A stretch of 64,000 nt of DNA from Allobogoriella alba (GTDB lineage: Bacteria; Actinomycetota; Actinomycetes; Actinomycetales; Actinomycetaceae), in assembly GCF_042665525.1 (NCBI RefSeq), contig NZ_JBHTCQ010000004.1, positions 186,001 through 250,000 of the forward strand. The letters run 5' to 3'. How positions within the stretch are numbered: the stretch's first letter is position 1; the number at the start of each line of letters is the position of its first letter. Shown here piece after piece: positions 49,996 to 58,584 of the stretch. Position numbers and translations under genes: made by a program. The notes beneath the pieces are model-generated. The model ran no database searches. It saw only the letters and a list, made by a program, of their open reading frames with translations, and was not told the origin of the DNA.

Positions 49996-50951
49996 CGGTC
50001 GGCCTCCCGCCGGTTGGTGACGCGTACGTAGACAACCGACATGAGAATGACCATGGCACCGAGCACGAAGGAAAGGGCGGAGACGTAGTTCAGTTGCTGA
50101 CCGCCGGCGGTCAGGGAGTACGCGTACATGTTCGGCGTAAAGTTCGACTCGATCGCTCGCGGCGCCAGCGGCTGAAGCACCATCGGCTCGGTGAACAGTT
50201 GGATGGTATTGATGATCGAGAAGATCGCGACCATCGTCAGCACCGGTTTGATCATTGGAACTTTGATGCTCCAGGCGATGCGCCACCCGCCTGCACCGTC
50301 GAGCACGGCGGCCTCGTAGATCTCCGCCGGGATCGACCGCAAAGCAGCGAAGAAGACGAGGATGTTGTATCCGGTGTACGTCCAGACCGCGACGTTTCCG
50401 ATCGAGAACAGCACCACCGACGGATCGAGAAGGTTGAAGGAGTCGAGACCGAGCCAGGATGCGACGTCACTGAGCGGGCTGATCGTCGGCCCGTAAAGGA
50501 AGCCCCACATCAACGTGGCGACCACTGCGGGGATGGCGTATGGGACGAAGTAGAGCGTGCGGAAGAAGCCGCCATGGCGGACCACGCCGGCGTCGACGAT
50601 CAGGGCGAGGAAGAGCGAGAGCCCGATCGTGAGCGGAGTGAACACCGCACCGTAGAGGAGGATCCTTCCGAAGCCCTCCCAGAACCTGTCGTCGGTGAAT
50701 ACCTCCGCGTAGTTCTCGAACCAGACGAAGCTCGTTCCACCAACGAGCCGCGATTCGAAGAACGAGTTGTACGCCGCCAGCAGCAACGGACCGACGGTGA
50801 AGAGAAGGAACGCGATGAAGAACGGCGCGACGAGGACGTACGGTGTCCACCAACCGGCGCGTCGGGCACTGCCTGCACGCACCGCGGAGGGGTGGGGGCG
50901 CTTGCCGCCCATCGGGCGCGCTGCACCTTGCCTCGCGGAAGCGCTGGCCAC
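49992..50951 (-). CDS. Carbohydrate ABC transporter permease, MalF type
   Basis: A 319-residue permease with six hydrophobic segments after a basic N-terminus. EAA loop: IPAEIYEAAVLDGAGGWRIAWSIKVPMIKPVL. The GTG at 50951 is chosen for its GGAAGGAG ribosome-binding site; an upstream frame to 51032 adds low-quality sequence. It is followed by its MalG-type partner and preceded by the binding protein. Confidence 0.93.
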   Translation of the reverse strand: MASASARQGAARPMGGKRPHPSAVRAGSARRAGWWTPYVLVAPFFIAFLLFTVGPLLLAAYNSFFESRLVGGTSFVWFENYAEVFTDDRFWEGFGRILLYGAVFTPLTIGLSLFLALIVDAGVVRHGGFFRTLYFVPYAIPAVVATLMWGFLYGPTISPLSDVASWLGLDSFNLLDPSVVLFSIGNVAVWTYTGYNILVFFAALRSIPAEIYEAAVLDGAGGWRIAWSIKVPMIKPVLTMVAIFSIINTIQLFTEPMVLQPLAPRAIESNFTPNMYAYSLTAGGQQLNYVSALSFVLGAMVILMSVVYVRVTNRREADR

Positions 50952-51031
50952 GTGCCGATCTCCTTCCCATCGTCCGAACTCGGATGGTGCAGGCGGTGTC
51001 CCGCTCCACCCGGGCCGCCGCCGTCCGGGCA

Positions 51032-52378
51032 CTACTCGTTGACGGAGAAGCCTTGCTCGGCCGCGTAGGCGACGAGTTCCTCCTGGATCAATGACGTGGC
51101 TTCGTCGGGGGTCATCTCGCCTTCTCGAAGGGCGGTGAAGGCCTCATCGGTCACCTGGTTCACCATGGAGTTGAACGGCGACCACTGCCAGTTCCCCGGT
51201 ACGGCCTGCAATTCTTCGGCGAACACCTGGTTCACTGGCTGGCCGCCGAAGAACTCGAACGGTTCGGCCACGAAATCAGGATCTTCCACGTACTCGGTCA
51301 GAACCGGGAACGACCCGGTGAGCTCGTAAAGCAGCTCGTAGGCTTCGGGTGCGTGGTTGACCCAGGTCACGTACGCGGCCGCGGCTTCCGGATTGTCGCT
51401 CTGTGACGTCACCGTGTAAGCGCTACCTCCCCACTCGGCGGAAGCACGCTCCCCCTCTTCCCAGGTCGGCATCTGAGCGACGCGCCATTCCCCGGCGCTG
51501 GACTCAGCCGCCGAGCCGAGAATGACCGGGGCCCACGCAGGGCCGATCCAGCCGGCCAGCGTGCCGTCGGCCATGGCTGCGTTCCACTCGGGTGATCCGC
51601 TCGGAAAGTCGCCGGTGACCCCCTCCTCGGCGAGCCGCTGCCAATAGCCGAGCACCTGCTGATACTCGGGCCTGTCGTAGTCGATCGTGATGTTCTCGCC
51701 GTCGATCGCAATGGGGCTCTGCCCGGTCTGCCAGAGCAGGTTTCGCAACGACCCGTCAGCAATCGGGTTGTTCGCCAGGTACGTGCCGGCATCGTGCTCC
51801 TGGAGCCTCGCAGCGGCGTCGGCGAACTCGTCCCAGGTGGTGGGTGGCTCGACGCCGGCTTCCTCGAGGATGTCGGCCCGATAGAGGAAGGCCATGGGCG
51901 ACGCGTCGATTGGCGTGCCGTACACCTGATCGTTCACGGTGAGCTGATTGGCGATGCTGTCGATGTAGTCGTCGATGATCTCGGCGCCGCCGAGATCATC
52001 GATCGGGATGATGTCGCCGGTCAGCGCGAACTGCGGGATGAAGTTGTACTCCATCATCGCCACGTCCGGCGCACCGCTGCCGGACTGGAATGCCGTGAGG
52101 AGCCGTTCCATCGTCGTGGTCCCGCCACCTGGGTCCACCATCTCGACCTCGATGTTCGGGTACTCCTCCATGAACAGGTCAGCGAGGTCGGATGCGTTGG
52201 TCGACCAAGACCACACGGTGATCTCTCCGGACACTTCGTCAGGATCGAGGCTCTGAACGTCGTCATCGCCGGAACCCGTGTCGCCCCCGGAGCAGGCCGC
52301 CACAGCGAGAGCAACCGCGGCGCCGGTGACGGCCAGGACAGACCGCCGGCGAGTGAGCCGAAAACCTCTGCGCGACAT
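51032..52378 (-). CDS. Extracellular solute-binding lipoprotein of carbohydrate ABC transporter
   Basis: A 448-residue family 1 binding protein. The N-terminus has twin arginines (MSRRGFRLTRRRSVLAVTG) and lipobox AVAAC (about residue 28), then a Gly/Asp-rich linker and the binding domain starting EVSGEITVWSWSTNASDLADLF. Typical motifs follow: GTPIDASPMAFLYRADILEEAGVEPPTTWDEF and WIGPAWAPVIL. The ATG at 52378 has a GGAGG ribosome-binding site; ATG 52405 is a less likely start. The ligand is unknown; gene context suggests a glycoside or sugar derivative. Confidence 0.93.
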   Translation of the reverse strand: MSRRGFRLTRRRSVLAVTGAAVALAVAACSGGDTGSGDDDVQSLDPDEVSGEITVWSWSTNASDLADLFMEEYPNIEVEMVDPGGGTTTMERLLTAFQSGSGAPDVAMMEYNFIPQFALTGDIIPIDDLGGAEIIDDYIDSIANQLTVNDQVYGTPIDASPMAFLYRADILEEAGVEPPTTWDEFADAAARLQEHDAGTYLANNPIADGSLRNLLWQTGQSPIAIDGENITIDYDRPEYQQVLGYWQRLAEEGVTGDFPSGSPEWNAAMADGTLAGWIGPAWAPVILGSAAESSAGEWRVAQMPTWEEGERASAEWGGSAYTVTSQSDNPEAAAAYVTWVNHAPEAYELLYELTGSFPVLTEYVEDPDFVAEPFEFFGGQPVNQVFAEELQAVPGNWQWSPFNSMVNQVTDEAFTALREGEMTPDEATSLIQEELVAYAAEQGFSVNE

Positions 52379-52416
52379 CTGGCCTCCATCGGTCGTAGTT
52401 CGCATGGTGCACTTAG

Positions 52417-52443
52417 ACTTTACCACCCGAGCTACCGCGTCAA
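52417..52443 (-). promoter_or_regulatory. Candidate promoter before the binding protein gene
   Basis: On the minus strand TTGACG (complement of 52438-52443) and TAAAGT (complement of 52417-52422) are 15 bases apart, a slightly short spacer. It lies in the 104-base gap after the SDR gene and could give extra transport-gene expression. Confidence 0.4.
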
Positions 52444-52482
52444 GTCTCGCGTCTTACGCCGGGACGAGCCGGCCCGGTCGCT

Positions 52483-53226
52483 TCAGTGCATCAACCAGCC
52501 GCCGTCGACGTTGAGTAGTTGACCCGTCATGAAGGAGGCGTCCTCACTGCAGAGAAATGAGACGACCCCCGCGATGTCCGCGGGCGTGCCGCGCCGGGGG
52601 ATCGCCTGGACAGCAGCCTGCTGCGCGGCCACGGCCGCCTGGTCGGGGAAGTTCTCGACGTCGATCTCGGTCCGGATGGAGCCGGGCGAGACTGCGTTCA
52701 CCGTGATCATGTCGGCGCCGACCTCGCGCGCGAGCGAGCGGGTCAGGCCGACGATCGCACCCTTCGACGACACGTAGTCGATGAGGTGGCGCTGCCCGGA
52801 CAGGAACGTCACGGACGAGAGGTTCACGACCCTCCCCCAGCGTTGGGGCCGCATCTGTTCGATGCCGGCCCGTGCGCACAGGAATGCGGCGCGAACGTTT
52901 ACCGCCATTGTCCTGTCCCACTGGTCACCGGTGACGCTCTCCCACGGGCGGTGGACGGCGGTGAGTGCGGCGTTGTTCACCACGACCCCGATCGGTCCGA
53001 GCGCCCCGGACACTGCCGTGAAGGCGTCAGCGACCGCCCCCTCGTCGGAGACGTCGACGCGCAGGCCGAGACACCGACCGCGGTCACTGAGTTCGCCGGC
53101 GGTCTTGGTCGCGGATTCGAGAACGTCCAGGATCGCGACACGATGTCCGTCGGAAAGGAGTCGGCAGGCGATCTCCCGCCCGATTCCCCGAGCACCCCCG
53201 GTGACGACCGCAACTCGCGCCGTCAT
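52483..53226 (-). CDS. Short-chain dehydrogenase/reductase
   Basis: A 247-residue classical SDR. VAVVTGGARGIGREIA is the cofactor glycine motif; VVNNAAL is the NNAG-type strand; catalytic residues are Ser in NLSSVTF and Tyr-x3-Lys in DYVSSKGA; VSPGSIRTE follows. The Asp in ILDVLES suggests NAD(H) preference. The ATG at 53226 follows GGAGG. It is the first gene of the leftward operon and likely oxidises a hydroxy intermediate of the island's pathway. Confidence 0.94.
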   Translation of the reverse strand: MTARVAVVTGGARGIGREIACRLLSDGHRVAILDVLESATKTAGELSDRGRCLGLRVDVSDEGAVADAFTAVSGALGPIGVVVNNAALTAVHRPWESVTGDQWDRTMAVNVRAAFLCARAGIEQMRPQRWGRVVNLSSVTFLSGQRHLIDYVSSKGAIVGLTRSLAREVGADMITVNAVSPGSIRTEIDVENFPDQAAVAAQQAAVQAIPRRGTPADIAGVVSFLCSEDASFMTGQLLNVDGGWLMH

Positions 53227-53407
53227 CAGGTCGCCTCCGATTCGCAAGACCTGGAGACGTGCCCGCAACTGCCGCGATGTTCCCCTGCAGCAGCTGGTTC
53301 GAGAGCCATTGCAACTCCTCGCCGACGCATCCGTTTGCGTGCACGACGTCCGCAGCGATTGCGTGAGCTGAGTCGTCACCATGCTTGAAGACTCAGATGT
53401 TGATGCG

Positions 53408-53425
53408 TGAGTTTGTCATCCAAGT
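53408..53425 (+). promoter_or_regulatory. Second copy of the candidate shared motif, upstream of SDR operon
   Basis: TGAGTTTGTCATCCAAGT, 14 of 18 bases the same as 43647-43664. It is 182 bases from the SDR start codon. See the first copy for interpretation. Confidence 0.35.
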
Positions 53426-53506
53426 TCTGGCAGGTCAATCCGCATCGAGTTCCATGCCCCCAGTCGGACTGTACGGCTGCGCTGGTCAGGGCGGCCCGAT
53501 CGCCGC

Positions 53507-53535
53507 TTGCGTCGGCCCTGCACTATCCCTACGCT
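53507..53535 (+). promoter_or_regulatory. Promoter of the lacI-type gene: TTGCGT - 17 bp - TACGCT
   Basis: The -35 TTGCGT (53507-53512) and -10 TACGCT (53530-53535) are 17 bases apart. The operator palindrome begins seven bases after the -10, on the expected transcription start. Confidence 0.65.
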
Positions 53536-53539
53536 CGAC

Positions 53540-53557
53540 CGTCGATGCGTATCGACG
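53540..53557. promoter_or_regulatory. LacI-family operator 1
   Basis: CGTCGATGCGTATCGACG: arms CGTCGAT/ATCGACG around GCGT. The same core, TCGATNCGTATCGACGCCG, recurs at 54655, so the two sites are probably bound by the protein encoded between them. At this position it would autorepress. Confidence 0.82.
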
Positions 53558-53606
53558 CCGGGTCGGGACCGGCGCCGACCGGCCGCGACGACGGGGAGGT
53601 GCACCG

Positions 53607-54605
53607 GTGCGGAAGGCCCCCACGAGCAAGGACGTCGCCCGCATCGCGGGCGTCTCCCAGAGCACCGTCTCGTACGTGATGAGCGGCAAGCGCCCCATCT
53701 CGGAGACCACCCGCCGCCGCGTCGAGGACGCGATCGCCCAGCTCACCTACCACCCGCACGCCGGCGCCCGTGCCCTGGCCGGGCACCGGACGGACGCCAT
53801 CGCCGTCATCATGCCGTTCCGGTCGGCCTCGACGGCGCAACGGCTCATGGCGTTCGTCGAGGAGATCACGCTCGCCGCCCGCCGGCGTGACCACGACGTC
53901 CTCCTGGTCACCGCCGACGAGGGGCCCGACGGGCTTCGCCGGGTCGTGGGCCGCTCGCTTTGCGACGCCGTCGTCGTCATGGAGGTGGGGACGAACGACG
54001 AGCGCGCACGGATCGCCCGGACGCTCCCTCTGCCGGTCGTGTTCATCGGCGTGCCCGAGGACACTCACGGCCTGGAGTGCCTGGACTTCGACTTCGAGGG
54101 GGCGGGCGCGTTGCTCGTCGACGAGCTCGCCGACCTCGGCCACGGGACGGTCGACGTGCTGGGCTGGCCGCGGGACGTCGTCGAGACGAACTACAACTAC
54201 GTCCCGCGCCTCACTCGTGGCGTCGAGCGGGCCGCCGCGGCCCGGGACGTCGAGCTCAGGTGGCACCGAGTCCCCGGTGACCACGACGTGCGCCCGGTGC
54301 TCGCGGACGCGTGCGCCGACCGCACCGACCGTCCGGGACTGATCCTGTTGGCGGCCATACCCGAGGCGGTCCGCGCGCTCTCGGACCTGGGTCTGCGGAC
54401 CGGTACCGACGTCGACGTGGTCGCCCTGAGCACGGAGGCGGAAGCCCAGGAGCAAGGCCTGACCGCCGTCTCGACCCAACCTAGGGACGTGTCGCGGCGC
54501 GTCATGGAGCGTCTGTTCGCCCTTCTCGACGGCACCGCGCCGGAGGCCCGAGAGGTCGATCTCGTGCCCGCGACCCTCGTGCGCCGGGCATCCACCCGCC
54601 GCTGA
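53607..54605 (+). CDS. LacI family transcriptional regulator
   Basis: A 332-residue repressor. HTH at about 5-50: TSKDVARIAGVSQSTVSYVMSGKRPISETTRRRVEDAIAQL with the hinge helix ARALAGHRT. The periplasmic-binding-like effector domain follows, but it is divergent (DAVVVMEVGTNDERARI, CLDFDFEGAGALLVDELADLGH). The GTG at 53607 has a GGGGAGG ribosome-binding site. Operators flank the gene at 53540-53557 and 54655-54668, so it likely controls itself and the transport operon downstream. The inducer is unknown; a disaccharide or its keto derivative would fit the neighbours. Confidence 0.95.
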   Translation: MRKAPTSKDVARIAGVSQSTVSYVMSGKRPISETTRRRVEDAIAQLTYHPHAGARALAGHRTDAIAVIMPFRSASTAQRLMAFVEEITLAARRRDHDVLLVTADEGPDGLRRVVGRSLCDAVVVMEVGTNDERARIARTLPLPVVFIGVPEDTHGLECLDFDFEGAGALLVDELADLGHGTVDVLGWPRDVVETNYNYVPRLTRGVERAAAARDVELRWHRVPGDHDVRPVLADACADRTDRPGLILLAAIPEAVRALSDLGLRTGTDVDVVALSTEAEAQEQGLTAVSTQPRDVSRRVMERLFALLDGTAPEAREVDLVPATLVRRASTRR

Positions 54606-54654
54606 CGCACCCACATCGACCGACACGGACGAGGAAGGTTCCGCACATGCGAGA

Positions 54655-54668
54655 TCGATACGTATCGA
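54655..54668. promoter_or_regulatory. LacI-family operator 2
   Basis: TCGATACGTATCGA, a perfect 14-base palindrome, ends 16 bases before the start codon of the binding protein gene and just before its AGGAGG ribosome-binding site. It matches operator 1 including the flanking CGCCG. Confidence 0.85.
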
Positions 54669-54684
54669 CGCCGCAGGAGGCACC

Positions 54685-55956
54685 ATGAACGGCCGCACCG
54701 CTCCCGCAGCGCGGGCCGGCCGGTTCCCGCCGCTGCCGAGCCGCCCGGTCTCCCGGCGTGCCGTGACGACCGCCGGTGTGCTCGGCTCCCTCGCCGGACT
54801 GCTGTCCGCCTGCGGCCAGAGCGCGCAGGCCGGGCCACGCACGCTACGGATCCTCGACTCCTACGCCAATGAGCCCGACAGCTCGATCATCGGCGATGCA
54901 CTCCAGGCCGCGGCCGACCGCGTCGGCGTGACGCTCCAGCGCGTGTCCGTCGACGGTGCCGCACTGGTCCAACGCGTGCTCCAGCAGGGCTCCTCGGGCA
55001 CGCTGCCCGACGTCCTGATGCTCGACAACCCCAACCTGCAGCAGATCGCGGCCACGACGGCGCTGCGCCCCTTCGACGAGCTCGGCATCCCGACCGACGG
55101 GTACGCCGAGGGCATCACTGCGGCGTGCACGCACGAGGAACGCGTCTACGGCCTGGCCCCGACGGTGAACACCATCGCCCTCTTCTACGACGTCCGTGCC
55201 CTCGAGGAGGCCGGCGTCGACCCGCCGGCAACATGGGAGGAGCTGCGCGAGACGGCCGCGGCACTCACCGAGGGCAGCCGGTACGGGATCGCCTTCTGCG
55301 GTAACGCCACCTACGAGGGCGCGTGGCAGTTCCTGCCGTTCTTCTGGACCAACGGCGCCGACGAGCGCCACATCGCCAGCCCGGAGGGGGCCCAGGCCCT
55401 CGGGCTGCTCGCCGACCTCGTCGCCGACGGGTCGGCCTCCTCCTCGGTCCTGAACTGGGGGCAGGTCGAGGTGAAGGACCAGTTCATCGCCGGTCGGGCG
55501 GCGATGATGATCAACGGGCCCTGGCAGATCCCCGAGATGTCGACCATCGAGGACCTGTCCTACGACGTCGTGCCCCTGCCCGTGCGCGTCCCGTCCCAGA
55601 CCCCGGCCGCCCCGCTCGGCGGCGAGGTCTGGACCGTGCCCGCCACCGGCAACACGGCCAAGGAGGAGCTCGCCGGCGAGTTCCTGACCGCCTTCCTCTC
55701 GGACGAGAGCCAGCTCGAGATGGGCCGGCGTCGCTACACCGTGCCGGGCAAGCCCGCCCTGGCCGCCGAGTACCGCCGGCTCCGGCCGGAGATGGACACG
55801 TTCGTCCGGCTCATCGAGGACGCCCGCGCCCGTACCGCCCGGCTCGGTGCCGACTGGCCGACGACGGCCACGGCGCTCTACACCGCCGTCCAGCTGGCCC
55901 TGTCCGGACAGGCCTCGCCGCGCGAGGCGCTCGCCGAAGCCGAGGAGTACGTATGA
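54685..55956 (+). CDS. Extracellular solute-binding lipoprotein (ThuE-like position)
   Basis: A 423-residue family 1 binding protein with a Tat-like SRRAVTTAGVLGSLAGLLSAC, lipobox LLSAC at about residue 39-43. The mature domain has LPDVLMLDNPNLQQIAA, TVNTIALFYDVRALEEAGVDPPATWEELRE and QFIAGRAAMMINGPWQIPE, all typical. It opens the operon of two permeases, ThuA and a Gfo/Idh/MocA enzyme, under the LacI operator. The sugar cannot be read from the sequence. Its stop overlaps the next start (ATGA). Confidence 0.93.
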   Translation: MNGRTAPAARAGRFPPLPSRPVSRRAVTTAGVLGSLAGLLSACGQSAQAGPRTLRILDSYANEPDSSIIGDALQAAADRVGVTLQRVSVDGAALVQRVLQQGSSGTLPDVLMLDNPNLQQIAATTALRPFDELGIPTDGYAEGITAACTHEERVYGLAPTVNTIALFYDVRALEEAGVDPPATWEELRETAAALTEGSRYGIAFCGNATYEGAWQFLPFFWTNGADERHIASPEGAQALGLLADLVADGSASSSVLNWGQVEVKDQFIAGRAAMMINGPWQIPEMSTIEDLSYDVVPLPVRVPSQTPAAPLGGEVWTVPATGNTAKEELAGEFLTAFLSDESQLEMGRRRYTVPGKPALAAEYRRLRPEMDTFVRLIEDARARTARLGADWPTTATALYTAVQLALSGQASPREALAEAEEYV

Positions 55957-56915
55957 CGACCACGACGACAGCGGCGGGCGGCACCCGTGCCCGCAGCCGC
56001 ACGGCCGACGGCGCGGGCCGGGCGACCGGCCGCCGTCGCCACCGGCGGGCCGTCACAGCCCTGTTCCTCGGGCCGGCGATCCTCTATCTCGCGCTCTTCT
56101 TCGGCTACCCCGTGGTCCAGAACGTGCTCATGGGGTTCCAGCACTACACGATCACCACGTTCTTCACGGGCGAGGCGCCGTGGGCCGGCCTGGCCAACTA
56201 CCGCGAGGTCATCGGCAGCCCGCTCTTCCGGACCGCGCTGACGAACACCGTGCTGTTCACCGTCGGGTCGATCGCCGGGCAGTTCGCCCTCGGCCTCGGT
56301 CTCGCACTGTTCTTCCGGCGCCGCTTCCCGCTCTCCGGGCTGCTGCGCTCACTGCTCCTGCTCCCCTGGCTCATCCCGCTCATCGTGGCGAGCGCCGTGT
56401 GGAAGTGGCTGCTGGACACGGACGCCGGCGCACTCAACCGGGCGCTGATGGCGTCGGGGCTGACCGACACCGGCATCCCGTGGCTGACGAACACCGACCT
56501 CGCGCTGCTGACCGTCATCGCGGTCAACATCTGGATCGGCATCCCGTTCAACGCGGTGATCCTCCACGGCGGCCTGCAGGGCATCCCCGACGAGCTCTAC
56601 GAGGCCGGGGCGCTCGACGGCGCCACCCGGTGGCGAGCCTTCCGGCACATCACCTGGCCCATGCTGCGCCCGGTGGTCACCGTGGTCCTGGTCCTCGGCG
56701 TGGTCTACACGCTCAAGGTCCTCGACATCATCCTCGGCCTGACGAACGGCGGGCCGGCGAACGCCACGCAGACGTTGACCACGCAGTCCTACCAGCTGTC
56801 CTTCACGACGTTCGACTTCGGCCAGGGGGCCGCGGTGAGCAACATCCTCATCCTCATCTCCCTGGTCTTCGCCGTCGTCTATCTGCGCCTGAACCGGCGC
56901 GCCGTGGATGAGTGA
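55953..56915 (+). CDS. Carbohydrate ABC transporter permease, MalF type
   Basis: A 320-residue permease with a basic, Arg/Thr-rich N-terminus and six hydrophobic segments. EAA loop: IPDELYEAGALDGATRWRAFRHITWPMLRPV, followed by the typical GGPANATQTLTTQSYQLSF. The ATG overlaps the binding protein stop (55953-55956). Confidence 0.94.
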   Translation: MTTTTTAAGGTRARSRTADGAGRATGRRRHRRAVTALFLGPAILYLALFFGYPVVQNVLMGFQHYTITTFFTGEAPWAGLANYREVIGSPLFRTALTNTVLFTVGSIAGQFALGLGLALFFRRRFPLSGLLRSLLLLPWLIPLIVASAVWKWLLDTDAGALNRALMASGLTDTGIPWLTNTDLALLTVIAVNIWIGIPFNAVILHGGLQGIPDELYEAGALDGATRWRAFRHITWPMLRPVVTVVLVLGVVYTLKVLDIILGLTNGGPANATQTLTTQSYQLSFTTFDFGQGAAVSNILILISLVFAVVYLRLNRRAVDE

Positions 56916-56921
56916 GGCCCG

Positions 56922-57734
56922 ATGACCACCGTGACCCGTCCCTGGCTCCACACCGCGATCGGCGTCACCGTCATGGCGGTGCTGCTGTTCCCGATCTACT
57001 GGATGGTCAACGCCTCGCTGCAGCCGAACGGCGCGACCATCGAGACGACCTGGCTCCCTCTCTCCCCCGACCTGAGCGGATACCGCACGGCGCTCGCCGA
57101 GCAGGGCGGCAACCTCCTCACCAGCCTCCTGGTCTCCCTGGGCAGCGTGGTGCTGTCCCTGGTCATCGCGGTACCGGCGGCGTACGCACTCGCACAGTTC
57201 CGGCTGCCCTGGGCCAACTATGTGCTGTTCGCCGTGCTCATCAGCCAGATGATCCCCGGCATCGTCATCGCCAACGCGCTCTACAACGCCTACGCGGAGC
57301 TGGGGCTGCTCAACTCGATCCCGGGGCTCATCCTCGCCGACTCCACCGCCGGCATCCCGTTCGCGATCCTCATCTGCCGGGCGCTCATGCAGTCCCTGCC
57401 CCCGGCAATCGTCGAGGCCGCACTGGTCGACGGCGCGGGCCCGGTACGCGCGTTCGTCTCGGTGGTCCTGCCGGTGAGCCGCAACGCCCTCATCACGGCA
57501 GGGCTGTTCACGTTCCTGTTCACCTGGAGCGACTTCCTCTTCGCGCTGACCCTGACGACCACCGAGGACGTCCGCCCGGTCACCCTGGGCATCTACAACT
57601 ACCTCGGCGCCTACGTGGCCGACTGGAGCTCGGTCATGGCGACCGCCGTGCTCGCCTCCATCCCCGCGGTCATCCTGCTCGTCATCGCCCAGAAGTACGT
57701 CGCCGCCGGCGTCACCGGCGGCGCGGTCAAGTGA
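56922..57734 (+). CDS. Carbohydrate ABC transporter permease, MalG type
   Basis: A 270-residue permease with six hydrophobic segments. LFPIYWMVNASLQPNG, EAA loop LPPAIVEAALVDGAGPVRAFVSVVLPVSRNALI and the end KYVAAGVTGGAVK are typical. It begins six bases after its MalF-type partner. The cassette has no ATPase, so a shared MsiK-type ATPase elsewhere in the genome must serve it. Confidence 0.94.
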   Translation: MTTVTRPWLHTAIGVTVMAVLLFPIYWMVNASLQPNGATIETTWLPLSPDLSGYRTALAEQGGNLLTSLLVSLGSVVLSLVIAVPAAYALAQFRLPWANYVLFAVLISQMIPGIVIANALYNAYAELGLLNSIPGLILADSTAGIPFAILICRALMQSLPPAIVEAALVDGAGPVRAFVSVVLPVSRNALITAGLFTFLFTWSDFLFALTLTTTEDVRPVTLGIYNYLGAYVADWSSVMATAVLASIPAVILLVIAQKYVAAGVTGGAVK

Positions 57735-57780
57735 CCACCAGACCCGCCATCGCCACCGCAACACGAGAAGGAGAACACCT

Positions 57781-58584
57781 ATGAGCCACCCGATCCGCGT
57801 CACCGTCTGGGGCGAGAACCGGCACGAGCAGCTCGAGCCCGAGGTCGCCGAGCGCTACCCGGACGGCATGCACGGCGCCGTCGCCCAGGGCATCGAGGCC
57901 AACCTCGGGCAACGGGTCCGGGTGCGGACCGCGACGCTGGACGAGCCCGAGCACGGTCTCACCGAGGAGGTGCTTCGGGAGACGGACGTCCTCACCTGGT
58001 GGGGCCACGCCGCCCACGGCGAGGTCTCCGACGAGGTGGCCGAGCGCGTCCAGCGGCACGTGCTGGAGGGCATGGGACTCATCGTCCTGCACTCCGGTCA
58101 CTGGTCGAAGGTCTTCACCCGCCTCATGGGCACCACCTGCACCCTGCGGTGGCGCGCCGAGCACGACCGCGAGCTGGTCTGGACCGTCGACCCCACGCAC
58201 CCCATCGCGCAGGGCATCCCGCACCCGATGATCATCGACGAGGACGAGATGTACGGAGAGTTCTTCGACGTCCCGGCCCCGGACGAGATCGTCTTCATCT
58301 CCTCCTTCTCCGGCGGCGAGGTGTTCCGGTCCGGCATCACCTACCGACGCGGCTTCGGCAAGATCTTCTACTTCCGCCCCGGCGACCAGGAGTACCCCAC
58401 CTACTTCCACGACGGCGTCCGCAGGGTCATCTCGAACGCCGTCGAGTGGGCCGTGACCCTGCGGCCGGAGCGCACCACGCCGACATTGCTGCGGTACGAG
58501 ACCGAGGACTTCTACCAGGGGCACGGCTACGAGGGCCCCTTGAAGTCCGAGGACGAGGAGGCACAGTCCGAGGAGGTGCGGTGA
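57781..58584 (+). CDS. thuA: ThuA-like trehalose utilisation family protein
   Basis: A 267-residue protein of the ThuA (glutamine-amidotransferase-like flavodoxin fold) family: IRVTVWGENRHEQ, DVLTWWGHAAHGEVSDEVAERVQ, GLIVLHSGHWSKVFTRLMGT, LVWTVDPTHPIAQGI and GKIFYFRPGDQEYPTYF. In rhizobia ThuA works with ThuB in oxidising trehalose and related disaccharides to 3-keto forms and their turnover. An AGGAG ribosome-binding site precedes the ATG. The stop overlaps the start of the oxidoreductase gene (GTGA). Trehalose as substrate is inference. Confidence 0.9.
   Translation: MSHPIRVTVWGENRHEQLEPEVAERYPDGMHGAVAQGIEANLGQRVRVRTATLDEPEHGLTEEVLRETDVLTWWGHAAHGEVSDEVAERVQRHVLEGMGLIVLHSGHWSKVFTRLMGTTCTLRWRAEHDRELVWTVDPTHPIAQGIPHPMIIDEDEMYGEFFDVPAPDEIVFISSFSGGEVFRSGITYRRGFGKIFYFRPGDQEYPTYFHDGVRRVISNAVEWAVTLRPERTTPTLLRYETEDFYQGHGYEGPLKSEDEEAQSEEVR

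Larger units (their letters stand above)
53227..53606. other. 380-base divergent control region between SDR and lacI-type genes
   Basis: No gene is supported. From left to right it holds the SDR leader, the 18-base motif shared with the GH39 upstream region (53408-53425), and the LacI promoter and operator (53507-53557). Open frames extending lacI upstream to 53385 are not credible. Confidence 0.65.
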
